In this document: piece after piece, positions 20,690 to 34,457 of the stretch
How positions within the stretch are numbered: position 1 is the stretch's first letter
How the letters are laid out: the number at the start of each line of letters is the position of its first letter
NCBI GenBank assembly: GCA_958510875.1
Contig: OY294069.1
Span: 178,170,868-178,234,867, forward strand
DNA length: 64,000 bases
Direction: 5' to 3'
From: Endomychus coccineus
Taxonomy: Eukaryota > Arthropoda > Insecta > Coleoptera > Endomychidae
The notes under the pieces: model-generated
Database searches by the model: none
What the model saw: the letters and a program-made list of their open reading frames with translations, nothing else
Told to the model about the DNA's origin: nothing
Translations under genes and position numbers: made by a program

Positions 20690-23600
20690 GTCTAAAGACC
20701 CAGAATTCGGCTCATCGTATACACACTAACGATAATAAAATCATGTTTTGAAGGGCTTATAGGTGAAAAAGTAAATGAATATCCTTCCGATTGTAGGTAT
20801 GGAAAAATCTCGATTTCGGTGGATGTCATCGATTCTAATGAAACCTGGTTATAACCTGTTTTCGATGATGAGAAGTTCGTTCTAACATTAGCTTTAACAT
20901 TAAATGTTGAATAACCAGGTTACAGTGTCTAAAGACCCAGAATTCGGCTCATCGTATACACACTAACGATAATAAAATCATGTTTTGAAGGGCTTATAGG
21001 TGAAAAAGTAAATGAATATCCTTCCGATTGTAGGTATGGAAAAATCTCGATTTCGGTGGATGTCATCGATTCTAATGAAACCTGGTTATAACCTGTTTTC
21101 GATGATGAGAAGTTCGTTCTAACATTAGCTTTAACATTAAATGTTGAATAACCAGGTTACAGTGTCTAAAGACCCAGAATTCGGCTCATCGTATACACAC
21201 TAACGATAATAAAATCATGTTTTGAAGGGCTTATAGGTGAAAAAGTAAATGAATATCCTTCCGATTGTAGGTATGGAAAAATCTCGATTTCGGTGGATGT
21301 CATCGATTCTAATGAAACCTGGTTATAACCTGTTTTCGATGATGAGAAGTTCGTTCTAACATTAGCTTTAACATTAAATGTTGAATAACCAGGTTACAGT
21401 GTCTAAAGACCCAGAATTCGGCTCATCGTATACACACTAACGATAATAAAATCATGTTTTGAAGGGCTTATAGGTGAAAAAGTAAATGAATATCCTTCCG
21501 ATTGTAGGTATGGAAAAATCTCGATTTCGGTGGATGTCATCGATTCTAATGAAACCTGGTTATAACCTGTTTTCGATGATGAGAAGTTCGTTCTAACATT
21601 AGCTTTAACATTAAATGTTGAATAACCAGGTTACAGTGTCTAAAGACCCAGAATTCGGCTCATCGTATACACACTAACGATAATAAAATCATGTTTTGAA
21701 GGGCTTATAGGTGAAAAAGTAAATGAATATCCTTCCGATTGTAGGTATGGAAAAATCTCGATTTCGGTGGATGTCATCGATTCTAATGAAACCTGGTTAT
21801 AACCTGTTTTCGATGATGAGAAGTTCGTTCTAACATTAGCTTTAACATTAAATGTTGAATAACCAGGTTACAGTGTCTAAAGACCCAGAATTCGGCTCAT
21901 CGTATACACACTAACGATAATAAAATCATGTTTTGAAGGGCTTATAGGTGAAAAAGTAAATGAATATCCTTCCGATTGTAGGTATGGAAAAATCTCGATT
22001 TCGGTGGATGTCATCGATTCTAATGAAACCTGGTTATAACCTGTTTTCGATGATGAGAAGTTCGTTCTAACATTAGCTTTAACATTAAATGTTGAATAAC
22101 CAGGTTACAGTGTCTAAAGACCCAGAATTCGGCTCATCGTATACACACTAACGATAATAAAATCATGTTTTGAAGGGCTTATAGGTGAAAAAGTAAATGA
22201 ATATCCTTCCGATTGTAGGTATGGAAAAATCTCGATTTCGGTGGATGTCATCGATTCTAATGAAACCTGGTTATAACCTGTTTTCGATGATGAGAAGTTC
22301 GTTCTAACATTAGCTTTAACATTAAATGTTGAATAACCAGGTTACAGTGTCTAAAGACCCAGAATTCGGCTCATCGTATACACACTAACGATAATAAAAT
22401 CATGTTTTGAAGGGCTTATAGGTGAAAAAGTAAATGAATATCCTTCCGATTGTAGGTATGGAAAAATCTCGATTTCGGTGGATGTCATCGATTCTAATGA
22501 AACCTGGTTATAACCTGTTTTCGATGATGAGAAGTTCGTTCTAACATTAGCTTTAACATTAAATGTTGAATAACCAGGTTACAGTGTCTAAAGACCCAGA
22601 ATTCGGCTCATCGTATACACACTAACGATAATAAAATCATGTTTTGAAGGGCTTATAGGTGAAAAAGTAAATGAATATCCTTCCGATTGTAGGTATGGAA
22701 AAATCTCGATTTCGGTGGATGTCATCGATTCTAATGAAACCTGGTTATAACCTGTTTTCGATGATGAGAAATTTGATTTTAACTTTAGCTTTAATATTAA
22801 ATGTTGAATAACCAAGTTACAGTGTCTAGAGACCCAGAATTCGGCTCATCGTATACACACTAACGATAATAAAATCATGTTTTGAAGGGCTTATAGGTGA
22901 AAAAGTAAATGAATATCCTTCCGATTGTAGGTATGGAAAAATCTCGATTTCGGTGGATGTCATCGATTCTAATGAAACCTGGTTATAACCTGTTTTCGAT
23001 GATGAGAAGTTCGTTCTAACATTAGCTTTAACATTAAATGTTGAATAACCAGGTTACAGTGTCTAAAGACCCAGAATTCGGCTCATCGTATACACACTAA
23101 CGATAATAAAATCATGTTTTGAAGGGCTTATAGGTGAAAAAGTAAATGAATATCCTTCCGATTGTAGGTATGGAAAAATCTCGATTTCGGTGGATGTCAT
23201 CGATTCTAATGAAACCTGGTTATAACCTGTTTTCGATGATGAGAAGTTCGTTCTAACATTAGCTTTAACATTAAATGTTGAATAACCAGGTTACAGTGTC
23301 TAAAGACCCAGAATTCGGCTCATCGTATACACACTAACGATAATAAAATCATGTTTTGAAGGGCTTATAGGTGAAAAAGTAAATGAATATCCTTCCGATT
23401 GTAGGTATGGAAAAATCTCGATTTCGGTGGATGTCATCGATTCTAATGAAACCTGGTTATAACCTGTTTTCGATGATGAGAAGTTCGTTCTAACATTAGC
23501 TTTAACATTAAATGTTGAATAACCAGGTTACAGTGTCTAAAGACCCAGAATTCGGCTCATCGTATACACACTAACGATAATAAAATCATGTTTTGAAGGG

Positions 23601-26600
23601 CTTATAGGTGAAAAAGTAAATGAATATCCTTCCGATTGTAGGTATGGAAAAATCTCGATTTCGGTGGATGTCATCGATTCTAATGAAACCTGGTTATAAC
23701 CTGTTTTCGATGATGAGAAGTTCGTTCTAACATTAGCTTTAACATTAAATGTTGAATAACCAGGTTACAGTGTCTAAAGACCCAGAATTCGGCTCATCAG
23801 ATACACACTAACCATAATAAAATCATCATTTCAGGGGTTTATAAGTAAAAAAGTATATGAACATCCTTTTGATACCTCAAAGTACAAGATTTAACGATTA
23901 CGTCAATTTTTCAAGATTTTTTGATTCTTCAAAATTTCATAAGGGGTGTATGGAGAAATCTCGATTTTGGTCGATGTCATCGATTCTAATGAAACTTGTT
24001 TATAACCTGTTTTCGATGATGAGAAATTTGATTTTAACTTTAGCTTTAATATTAAATGTTGAATAACCAAGTTACAGTGTCTAGAGACCCAGAATTCGGC
24101 TCATCGTATACACACTAACGATAATAAAATCATGTTTTGAAGGGCTTATAGGTGAAAAAGTAAATGAATATCCTTCCGATTGTAGGTATGGAAAAATCTC
24201 GATTTCGGTGGATGTCATCGATTCTAATGAAACCTGGTTATAACCTGTTTTCGATGATGAGAAGTTCGTTCTAACATTAGCTTTAACATTAAATGTTGAA
24301 TAACCAGGTTACAGTGTCTAAAGACCCAGAATTCGGCTCATCGTATACACACTAACGATAATAAAATCATGTTTTGAAGGGCTTATAGGTGAAAAAGTAA
24401 ATGAATATCCTTCCGATTGTAGGTATGGAAAAATCTCGATTTCGGTGGATGTCATCGATTCTAATGAAACCTGGTTATAACCTGTTTTCGATGATGAGAA
24501 GTTCGTTCTAACATTAGCTTTAACATTAAATGTTGAATAACCAGGTTACAGTGTCTAAAGACCCAGAATTCGGCTCATCGTATACACACTAACGATAATA
24601 AAATCATGTTTTGAAAGGCTTATAGGTGAAAAAGTAAATGAATATCCTTCCGATTGTAGGTATGGAAAAATCTCGATTTCGGTGGATGTCATCGATTCTA
24701 ATGAAACCTGGTTATAACCTGTTTTCGATGATGAGAAGTTCGTTCTAACATTAGCTTTAACATTAAATGTTGAATAACCAGGTTACAGTGTCTAAAGACC
24801 CAGAATTCGGCTCATCGTATACACACTAACGATAATAAAATCATGTTTTGAAGGGCTTATAGGTGAAAAAGTAAATGAATATCCTTCCGATTGTAGGTAT
24901 GGAAAAATCTCGATTTCGGTGGATGTCATCGATTCTAATGAAACCTGGTTATAACCTGTTTTCGATGATGAGAAGTTCGTTCTAACATTAGCTTTAACAT
25001 TAAATGTTGAATAACCAGGTTACAGTGTCTAAAGACCCAGAATTCGGCTCATCAGATACACACTAACCATAATAAAATCATCATTTCAGGGGTTTATAAG
25101 TAAAAAAGTATATGAACATCCTTTTGATACCTCAAAGTACAAGATTTAACGATTACGTCAATTTTTCAAGATTTTTTGATTCTTCAAAATTTCATAAGGG
25201 GTGTATGGAGAAATCTCGATTTTGGTCGATGTCATCGATTCTAATGAAACTTGTTTATAACCTGTTTTCGATGATGAGAAATTTGATTTTAACTTTAGCT
25301 TTAATATTAAATGTTGAATAACCAAGTTACAGTGTCTAGAGACCCAGAATTCGGCTCATCGTATACACACTAACGATAATAAAATCATGTTTTGAAGGGC
25401 TTATAGGTGAAAAAGTAAATGAATATCCTTCCGATTGTAGGTATGGAAAAATCTCGATTTCGGTGGATGTCATCGATTCTAATGAAACCTGGTTATAACC
25501 TGTTTTCGATGATGAGAAGTTCGTTCTAACATTAGCTTTAACATTAAATGTTGAATAACCAGGTTACAGTGTCTAAAGACCCAGAATTCGGCTCATCGTA
25601 TACACACTAACGATAATAAAATCATGTTTTGAAGGGCTTATAGGTGAAAAAGTAAATGAATATCCTTCCGATTGTAGGTATGGAAAAATCTCGATTTCGG
25701 TGGATGTCATCGATTCTAATGAAACCTGGTTATAACCTGTTTTCGATGATGAGAAGTTCGTTCTAACATTAGCTTTAACATTAAATGTTGAATAACCAGG
25801 TTACAGTGTCTAAAGACCCAGAATTCGGCTCATCGTATACACACTAACGATAATAAAATCATGTTTTGAAGGGCTTATAGGTGAAAAAGTAAATGAATAT
25901 CCTTCCGATTGTAGGTATGGAAAAATCTCGATTTCGGTGGATGTCATCGATTCTAATGAAACCTGGTTATAACCTGTTTTCGATGATGAGAAGTTCGTTC
26001 TAACATTAGCTTTAACATTAAATGTTGAATAACCAGGTTACAGTGTCTAAAGACCCAGAATTCGGCTCATCAGATACACACTAACCATAATAAAATCATC
26101 ATTTCAGGGGTTTATAAGTAAAAAAGTATATGAACATCCTTTTGATACCTCAAAGTACAAGATTTAACGATTACGTCAATTTTTCAAGATTTTTTGATTC
26201 TTCAAAATTTCATAAGGGGTGTATGGAGAAATCTCGATTTTGGTCGATGTCATCGATTCTAATGAAACTTGTTTATAACCTGTTTTCGATGATGAGAAAT
26301 TTGATTTTAACTTTAGCTTTAATATTAAATGTTGAATAACCAAGTTACAGTGTCTAGAGACCCAGAATTCGGCTCATCGTATACACACTAACGATAATAA
26401 AATCATGTTTTGAAGGGCTTATAGGTGAAAAAGTAAATGAATATCCTTCCGATTGTAGGTATGGAAAAATCTCGATTTCGGTGGATGTCATCGATTCTAA
26501 TGAAACCTGGTTATAACCTGTTTTCGATGATGAGAAGTTCGTTCTAACATTAGCTTTAACATTAAATGTTGAATAACCAGGTTACAGTGTCTAAAGACCC

Positions 26601-29600
26601 AGAATTCGGCTCATCGTATACACACTAACGATAATAAAATCATGTTTTGAAGGGCTTATAGGTGAAAAAGTAAATGAATATCCTTCCGATTGTAGGTATG
26701 GAAAAATCTCGATTTCGGTGGATGTCATCGATTCTAATGAAACCTGGTTATAACCTGTTTTCGATGATGAGAAGTTCGTTCTAACATTAGCTTTAACATT
26801 AAATGTTGAATAACCAGGTTACAGTGTCTAAAGACCCAGAATTCGGCTCATCGTATACACACTAACGATAATAAAATCATGTTTTGAAGGGCTTATAGGT
26901 GAAAAAGTAAATGAATATCCTTCCGATTGTAGGTATGGAAAAATCTCGATTTCGGTGGATGTCATCGATTCTAATGAAACCTGGTTATAACCTGTTTTCG
27001 ATGATGAGAAGTTCGTTCTAACATTAGCTTTAACATTAAATGTTGAATAACCAGGTTACAGTGTCTAAAGACCCAGAATTCGGCTCATCGTATACACACT
27101 AACGATAATAAAATCATGTTTTGAAGGGCTTATAGGTGAAAAAGTAAATGAATATCCTTCCGATTGTAGGTATGGAAAAATCTCGATTTCGGTGGATGTC
27201 ATCGATTCTAATGAAACCTGGTTATAACCTGTTTTCGATGATGAGAAGTTCGTTCTAACATTAGCTTTAACATTAAATGTTGAATAACCAGGTTACAGTG
27301 TCTAAAGACCCAGAATTCGGCTCATCGTATACACACTAACGATAATAAAATCATGTTTTGAAGGGCTTATAGGTGAAAAAGTAAATGAATATCCTTCCGA
27401 TTGTAGGTATGGAAAAATCTCGATTTCGGTGGATGTCATCGATTCTAATGAAACCTGGTTATAACCTGTTTTCGATGATGAGAAGTTCGTTCTAACATTA
27501 GCTTTAACATTAAATGTTGAATAACCAGGTTACAGTGTCTAAAGACCCAGAATTCGGCTCATCGTATACACACTAACGATAATAAAATCATGTTTTGAAG
27601 GGCTTATAGGTGAAAAAGTAAATGAATATCCTTCCGATTGTAGGTATGGAAAAATCTCGATTTCGGTGGATGTCATCGATTCTAATGAAACCTGGTTATA
27701 ACCTGTTTTCGATGATGAGAAGTTCGTTCTAACATTAGCTTTAACATTAAATGTTGAATAACCAGGTTACAGTGTCTAAAGACCCAGAATTCGGCTCATC
27801 GTATACACACTAACGATAATAAAATCATGTTTTGAAGGGCTTATAGGTGAAAAAGTAAATGAATATCCTTCCGATTGTAGGTATGGAAAAATCTCGATTT
27901 CGGTGGATGTCATCGATTCTAATGAAACCTGGTTATAACCTGTTTTCGATGATGAGAAGTTCGTTCTAACATTAGCTTTAACATTAAATGTTGAATAACC
28001 AGGTTACAGTGTCTAAAGACCCAGAATTCGGCTCATCGTATACACACTAACGATAATAAAATCATGTTTTGAAGGGCTTATAGGTGAAAAAGTAAATGAA
28101 TATCCTTCCGATTGTAGGTATGGAAAAATCTCGATTTCGGTGGATGTCATCGATTCTAATGAAACCTGGTTATAACCTGTTTTCGATGATGAGAAGTTCG
28201 TTCTAACATTAGCTTTAACATTAAATGTTGAATAACCAGGTTACAGTGTCTAAAGACCCAGAATTCGGCTCATCGTATACACACTAACGATAATAAAATC
28301 ATGTTTTGAAGGGCTTATAGGTGAAAAAGTAAATGAATATCCTTCCGATTGTAGGTATGGAAAAATCTCGATTTCGGTGGATGTCATCGATTCTAATGAA
28401 ACCTGGTTATAACCTGTTTTCGATGATGAGAAGTTCGTTCTAACATTAGCTTTAACATTAAATGTTGAATAACCAGGTTACAGTGTCTAAAGACCCAGAA
28501 TTCGGCTCATCGTATACACACTAACGATAATAAAATCATGTTTTGAAGGGCTTATAGGTGAAAAAGTAAATGAATATCCTTCCGATTGTAGGTATGGAAA
28601 AATCTCGATTTCGGTGGATGTCATCGATTCTAATGAAACCTGGTTATAACCTGTTTTCGATGATGAGAAATTTGATTTTAACTTTAGCTTTAATATTAAA
28701 TGTTGAATAACCAAGTTACAGTGTCTAGAGACCCAGAATTCGGCTCATCGTATACACACTAACGATAATAAAATCATGTTTTGAAGGGCTTATAGGTGAA
28801 AAAGTAAATGAATATCCTTCCGATTGTAGGTATGGAAAAATCTCGATTTCGGTGGATGTCATCGATTCTAATGAAACCTGGTTATAACCTGTTTTCGATG
28901 ATGAGAAGTTCGTTCTAACATTAGCTTTAACATTAAATGTTGAATAACCAGGTTACAGTGTCTAAAGACCCAGAATTCGGCTCATCGTATACACACTAAC
29001 GATAATAAAATCATGTTTTGAAGGGCTTATAGGTGAAAAAGTAAATGAATATCCTTCCGATTGTAGGTATGGAAAAATCTAGATTTCGGTGGATGTCATC
29101 GATTCTAATGAAACCTGGTTATAACCTGTTTTCGATGATGAGAAGTTCGTTCTAACATTAGCTTTAACATTAAATGTTGAATAACCAGGTTACAGTGTCT
29201 AAAGACCCAGAATTCGGCTCATCGTATACACACTAACGATAATAAAATCATGTTTTGAAGGGCTTATAGGTGAAAAAGTAAATGAATATCCTTCCGATTG
29301 TAGGTATGGAAAAATCTCGATTTCGGTGGATGTCATCGATTCTAATGAAACCTGGTTATAACCTGTTTTCGATGATGAGAAGTTCGTTCTAACATTAGCT
29401 TTAACATTAAATGTTGAATAACCAGGTTACAGTGTCTAAAGACCCAGAATTCGGCTCATCGTATACACACTAACGATAATAAAATCATGTTTTGAAGGGC
29501 TTATAGGTGAAAAAGTAAATGAATATCCTTCCGATTGTAGGTATGGAAAAATCTCGATTTCGGTGGATGTCATCGATTCTAATGAAACCTGGTTATAACC

Positions 29601-30917
29601 TGTTTTCGATGATGAGAAGTTCGTTCTAACATTAGCTTTAACATTAAATGTTGAATAACCAGGTTACAGTGTCTAAAGACCCAGAATTCGGCTCATCGTA
29701 TACACACTAACGATAATAAAATCATGTTTTGAAGGGCTTATAGGTGAAAAAGTAAATGAATATCCTTCCGATTGTAGGTATGGAAAAATCTCGATTTCGG
29801 TGGATGTCATCGATTCTAATGAAACCTGGTTATAACCTGTTTTCGATGATGAGAAGTTCGTTCTAACATTAGCTTTAACATTAAATGTTGAATAACCAGG
29901 TTACAGTGTCTAAAGACCCAGAATTCGGCTCATCAGATACACACTAACCATAATAAAATCATCATTTCAGGGGTTTATAAGTAAAAAAGTATATGAACAT
30001 CCTTTTGATACCTCAAAGTACAAGATTTAACGATTACGTCAATTTTTCAAGATTTTTTGATTCTTCAAAATTTCATAAGGGGTGTATGGAGAAATCTCGA
30101 TTTTGGTCGATGTCATCGATTCTAATGAAACTTGTTTATAACCTGTTTTCGATGATGAGAAATTTGATTTTAACTTTAGCTTTAATATTAAATGTTGAAT
30201 AACCAAGTTACAGTGTCTAGAGACCCAGAATTCGGCTCATCGTATACACACTAACGATAATAAAATCATGTTTTGAAGGGCTTATAGGTGAAAAAGTAAA
30301 TGAATATCCTTCCGATTGTAGGTATGGAAAAATCTCGATTTCGGTGGATGTCATCGATTCTAATGAAACCTGGTTATAACCTGTTTTCGATGATGAGAAG
30401 TTCGTTCTAACATTAGCTTTAACATTAAATGTTGAATAACCAGGTTACAGTGTCTAAAGACCCAGAATTCGGCTCATCAGATACACACTAACCATAATAA
30501 AATCATGTTTTATAGGTGAAAAAGTAAATGAATATCCTTCCGATTGTAGGTATGGAAAAATCTCGATTTCGGTGGATGTCATCGATTCTAATGAAACCTG
30601 GTTATAACCTGTTTTCGATGATGAGAAGTTCGTTCTAACATTAGCTTTAACATTAAATGTTGAATAACCAGGTTACAGTGTCTAAAGACCCAGAATTCGG
30701 CTCATCGTATACACACTAACGATAATAAAATCATGTTTTGAAGGGCTTATAGGTGAAAAAGTAAATGAATATCCTTCCGATTGTAGGTATGGAAAAATCT
30801 CGATTTCGGTGGATGTCATCGATTCTAATGAAACCTGGTTATAACCTGTTTTCGATGATGAGAAGTTCGTTCTAACATTAGCTTTAACATTAAATGTTGA
30901 ATAACCAGGTTACAGTG
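20690..30917 (+). repeat. Satellite block 2 (A monomers with recombinant CGTATACAC junction)
   Basis: Mostly type A, but A-type ends (GTCTAAAGAC) are now followed by CGTATACACACTAACGAT, the start otherwise seen only after B/C ends. C monomers at 23772-24078, 25027-25333, 26045-26351 and 29908-30214 are all preceded by the other junction (CAGATACAC...). B monomers are at 22586-22823 and 28485-28722. Differences I could see among A bodies are a G-to-A change at 24616, a C-to-A change at 29081, and a 9-bp deletion (GAAGGGCTT) in the 30452-30679 monomer. Confidence 0.92.
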
Positions 30918-31105
30918 TCTAAAGACCCAGAATTCGGCTCATCAGATACACACTAACCATAATAAAATCATCATTTCAGGGGTTTATAAGTAAAAAAGTA
31001 TATGAACATCCTTTTGATACCTCAAAGTACAAGATTTAACGATTACGTCAATTTTTCAAGATTTTTGGATTTTCAAAAATTTCAAAGGTATGGAAAATCT
31101 CAATG
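30918..31105 (+). repeat. Truncated right edge of satellite array
   Basis: The last unit starts as a C monomer (CAGATACAC..., CATCATTTCAGG) and matches through 'CAATTTTTCAAGATTTTT' at about 31067, then decays and ends near 31105 in 'TATGGAAAATCTC'. Unlike the left edge, the loss of similarity is abrupt. Confidence 0.85.
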
Positions 31106-32694
31106 GAAAAATCATTCACCTTAGATTGTATGATATATATTCTTCTCTGAATATATGAGTGATATTCAGTCCTAAACTAAATACTTATGAACATTCAATT
31201 AAAATGTCAGTCAAACTCAAACATGATACACATAAATAAACGTTTGTATCTTCAAATTTACACATGAACGAGTTATTCAAATGTATTTCGATGTGGAGGG
31301 CACCGCGGACAATGGTTTTATTGACGTATAAAAACGTATATTTTAAAAACGGTTGTTTGTATCCATATAATTGAATCAGTTCCCATGTAAGCTTGAACAA
31401 TAATAATTAATAAGTGAGTAAAAAAGCGAAGAGGGCTCTCGTCCGAATAATGCCCCAAGAGGAGGGCGGGGTATCGGTAGCATATCACAATACCACTTAC
31501 GGCTCAACTTACGGCCTTACCTTCGTTCAGAGAGCGCCCCTCATTGGTCGATATTCTTCCTAATTGGTGCCAACACGTGTCTAATATGATGTGATTTCAA
31601 TATAGCGTACGTTTGGTACACATGAAATTCGTATCCCCATTCATCCGCTTTTATATATTAACGAGCTTATCTTTTGTGATATCTAATGGTAACTTTGGCA
31701 CAATGACCACTTTCGGGGGATAATTTTAGGCTTTGTGGTCAGATTAACTTAACTGTAATGTTGTAGCGTGCGCGCTAATGGTTTTGATCTTGAAAGCAGT
31801 GGCGGCTTCTACGGATAGGTACCGTACAAATCAAACCAAGGAATAGAAAAATAAGTATTAAAGTATAGTTATTCAGAAGATTCACATATTGCAGAGCATT
31901 GCGAGATAAGTATTAAGTATAGGATTGAAAATCAATCTTATATTCAAAGGTGAATACCTATGTATTATGTTGCAAAAGTGCATATTCATTAACTATTCAA
32001 AGGGTGGAGTTATTCAATCACACGTATAGAATGTCCCTCAGGAAATTCAGTACTCTGTATTCTATTTGACGCAGTTTCGAGTAATGCTTCAAGTGAACAG
32101 AGACAATAAATCATCCTAGAGGCACTGTCCATGCCATAAGTAGTGAGTAGGTTGAGAAAATATGACACACACGATAGCACTAGGTCAGTAGCTTACAAGA
32201 ACGACGGAAGCAGCTAAGAGTTGGGATAGAGATAGAACTTCTTTTTGACATGTGTGCATGGGTCTCGCCAGTAAAAATTTCAGGGGGGCAGCTTTTTTGG
32301 AATTAAATGTTTGCATTGAATTGAAATGAAGATCTTCTTGAACAATACCTAATACTACGAGTGTGGTTTAAAAATTATTGCGAAAAGGATATAAGTAGGT
32401 TAGTTCATTGATGATCGATTGATAAATATAACAACAAATTTCAAAAAATCAGTCTGTGCCCCCCCCCTTGCCACTAAGTGACAGTGCTTTTGCATGTGTG
32501 TCCAATCCAGTTCCGATGTTTTATTTAAAATTATTATTATTGTGAATCATATTTATTATTGTGGTGCTAATGAAATAAAAATAAAAGTGAAGAGACGGGT
32601 AATGTGAAAGATTTTATGGATCTAGTCAATAAACGAATGTCGCTTTAATAATTGTTGTTATGGAAACATTCGAATTAATCTACAAACAAAGGGA
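31106..32694. other. Right flank of satellite; possible hAT terminal motifs
   Basis: No gene is supported. 'CAGTGGCGGCT' at 31798 has the form of hAT (Tip100-type) outer bases and recurs at 38692. A run of nine C at 32459-32467 followed by TTGCCACT could be a degenerate opposite end, but no matching 8-bp target duplication was seen, so I do not call an element. A slightly GC-richer patch at 31430-31560 is unexplained. Confidence 0.35.
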
Positions 32695-32699
32695 ACCAA

Positions 32700-33245
32700 A
32701 AAATGAATATAGTTTTCAGATGTAGTGAAAGCAAGTGTGAGAGTATAGAAATTGCCAAGAAATTTCCACTTGAAAAAAACGTCAGAAAACTCGTGAATTT
32801 CCTGACAAGAAGCAGCAACTGCACCAGATATTATTTGAAATGTAAGATATCGTAAAATGGATGTTGGATTTTCAAACTTGGAAAATTTACATTTTTTCGA
32901 TTTATTAGATATTTCAAAATTTCCATTTTATGTGAATTTTCTCAGATGAATCATTGAATAAGTTGTCAATCAACGCAATGTAATTTTTTTGATTGGATGA
33001 ATTGGAAAATTAGTTTATTGTTGATTACGTTGAAGAAATATTAACAATTTGCAAAACAGCAGTTGAAATGCGCTTAATCTTCTGTATGAGAATGATCCAG
33101 AGCCTTGAAAGAATTTTCTAAACTTCTTTGTGTATCAGTAATTTTGCCAGTAATGTTCACATCCGTGGAAAGATGTTTTTCGGCGTTGAAACGAATCAAG
33201 AATAACAATTATTCAACTGATCTAGTTGCCTGGTGGAATATCTGA
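32700..33245 (+). pseudogene. hAT transposase relic with dimerisation domain
   Basis: The clear part is 33108-33245, where an unbroken frame reads LKEFSKLLCVSVILPV, then SVERCFSALKRIKNN, and ends at a stop at 33243-33245. This is the C-terminal dimerisation domain of hAT transposases, whose family pattern is 'LPVT.A..ERSFS.L.RIK'. An upstream open stretch at about 32707-32853 (IEIAKKFPLEKNVRKLV...) could be an earlier part of the same protein but is much weaker. The relic lacks the catalytic region and is not functional. It may belong to the same broad group as the relic at 270-908, but the two cover different domains. Confidence 0.6.
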
Positions 33246-34049
33246 GAAAACTTTCTTTAAGATTAAAAACAGTGTCAAGTACTAAAGCTTACCTGGAAAA
33301 AAAAACAAGGCTTGGTTCGCCATACCCCTTTTAAATTTTTGAATTCACTGTTATTAATCATACAGATTGAAAACATAGTTTAGAGTTACCAGCCCCCACT
33401 GCTTGAAAGTGGACTTTTTTTCAGCAATATGAGTTAGATGTTCGAGGGTATCGCAAGCAAATTTAACAAGACGAATATGACGACGTTTTCTTTTCTGCAG
33501 TGAGCTGGTGATAAAAATACAAATTCTCTGTTTCATCGAATTTGATATCGCCAGAATTGACAGTTTGAAATTAAGATACAGATCCGAAGTGGTAAAAAAT
33601 TCCGGTGCCGGTGCGATAGCTTGTCAGAAAGTCTTGTTCGAGCTGAATCCCCGGGGAAATATGCATCGCTAGGTGGGAAGATATAGGAACTGAAATATTA
33701 GCCAACTTTTCGTATGGACGAGCGCAGTCATTTGTTTTATGTAAATTCATATCAAAACTTTGTCATTTGCTATTTCGTGACTTGCTCTTATGATGATATC
33801 GGTTGCGTTTTGTATCACCTTCTGGTTTCGTGCAATGTTTTCTTTCTTTTATATTGCGTGCATATTAGATTCAATTTGAACGAAGATATAATGCCATTTC
33901 AATTGTGTTATATAAAAATAGGCGACGCTATTCTCACGAAATTGTTGTAGATTTACTGAATTACTAGGAGGTAGGTAAGATGCTACGAATGCCAGAAGGG
34001 TTAAGACGGAGTGAGTGAATGAGGGTGCCGAAAAGACCACCTCATGCTT
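33246..34049. other. AT-rich intergenic stretch
   Basis: No gene recognised; open frames at 33354-33536 (-) and 33714-33950 (+) show no domain. Confidence 0.35.
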
Positions 34050-34200
34050 TCGCTATGATCACGCCGTCTTTCGAATAAGCCGATAAACATAAGTTGAAGG
34101 AGCGAGCGCCGCAGTCTGTCTGGGTATATTTCTGACCAACCCAAGAGCACGCGCCGTAGTCTGTCTAGTTGGGCGTGATTGAACCGCAACATAGAAAACA
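34050..34200 (+). repeat. Dispersed GC-richer repeat family 2, copy 1
   Basis: Contains TCGAATAAGCCGATAAA followed by two closely spaced variants of GAGCGAGCGCCGCAGTCTGTCT (about 34103-34124, and a second at about 34145-34166). Related sequence occurs at 44700-44770 (+) and, inverted, at 56700-56960. Minus-strand open frames here are frame accidents within the repeat. Confidence 0.55.
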
Positions 34201-34457
34201 AACGTCCCGTGTGAACCGATTTCAGGATATTTCCTCTTCATTAAATTTGTCATTGTTTCAAACAAAATTGCATCTTTGTTCTAAGCTGGTCATCATTTCA
34301 CAACACGATGTGAGTATTCTGTTCTCGTGAACCCCGCATGCATTTCTATGCATGCGCTCTATCTTGGATGGGAATAGACTATTATAGTATCCTACCAATC
34401 ATTGGAAATGAAAGAATCGCATCAAAAAACGAAAGCGGCATTGGCGTACAAAGCTGA

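Larger units (their letters stand above)
15540..31105 (+). repeat. 15.6-kb satellite DNA array (237/238/307-bp monomers)
   Basis: Using the junction sequence GTCTAAAGAC/GTCTAGAGAC as a phase marker, I located 61 consecutive complete monomers between 15974 and 30917: 48 of 237 bp (type A), one 228-bp A with a 9-bp deletion, five of 238 bp (type B) and seven of 307 bp (type C). Their lengths sum exactly to the 14943-bp interval. Every regular monomer has one EcoRI site (GAATTC) just after the junction. A and C differ by a ~70-bp internal block and by scattered substitutions; B is an A/C chimera. Repeated open frames of 69 and 75 codons are by-products of the monomer sequence. The monomer also carries the short palindrome GGTTATAACC (type A). 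I know no named family with this sequence. Confidence 0.97.

Noticed and set aside
19143..30202. Seven identical 69-codon and five 75-codon open frames in the array
   Set aside because: They fall at the same phase of C and B monomers, have no domain, and exist only because the satellite unit repeats; no promoter or initiation context supports expression.
15540..31105. CRISPR array
   Set aside because: The repeats are contiguous 237-307-bp units with no unique spacers, in a eukaryotic repeat context.
31798..32467. Complete non-autonomous hAT element between CAGTGGCGGCT and CCCCTTGCCACT
   Set aside because: The ends pair only over a few bases and no 8-bp target duplication flanks them.
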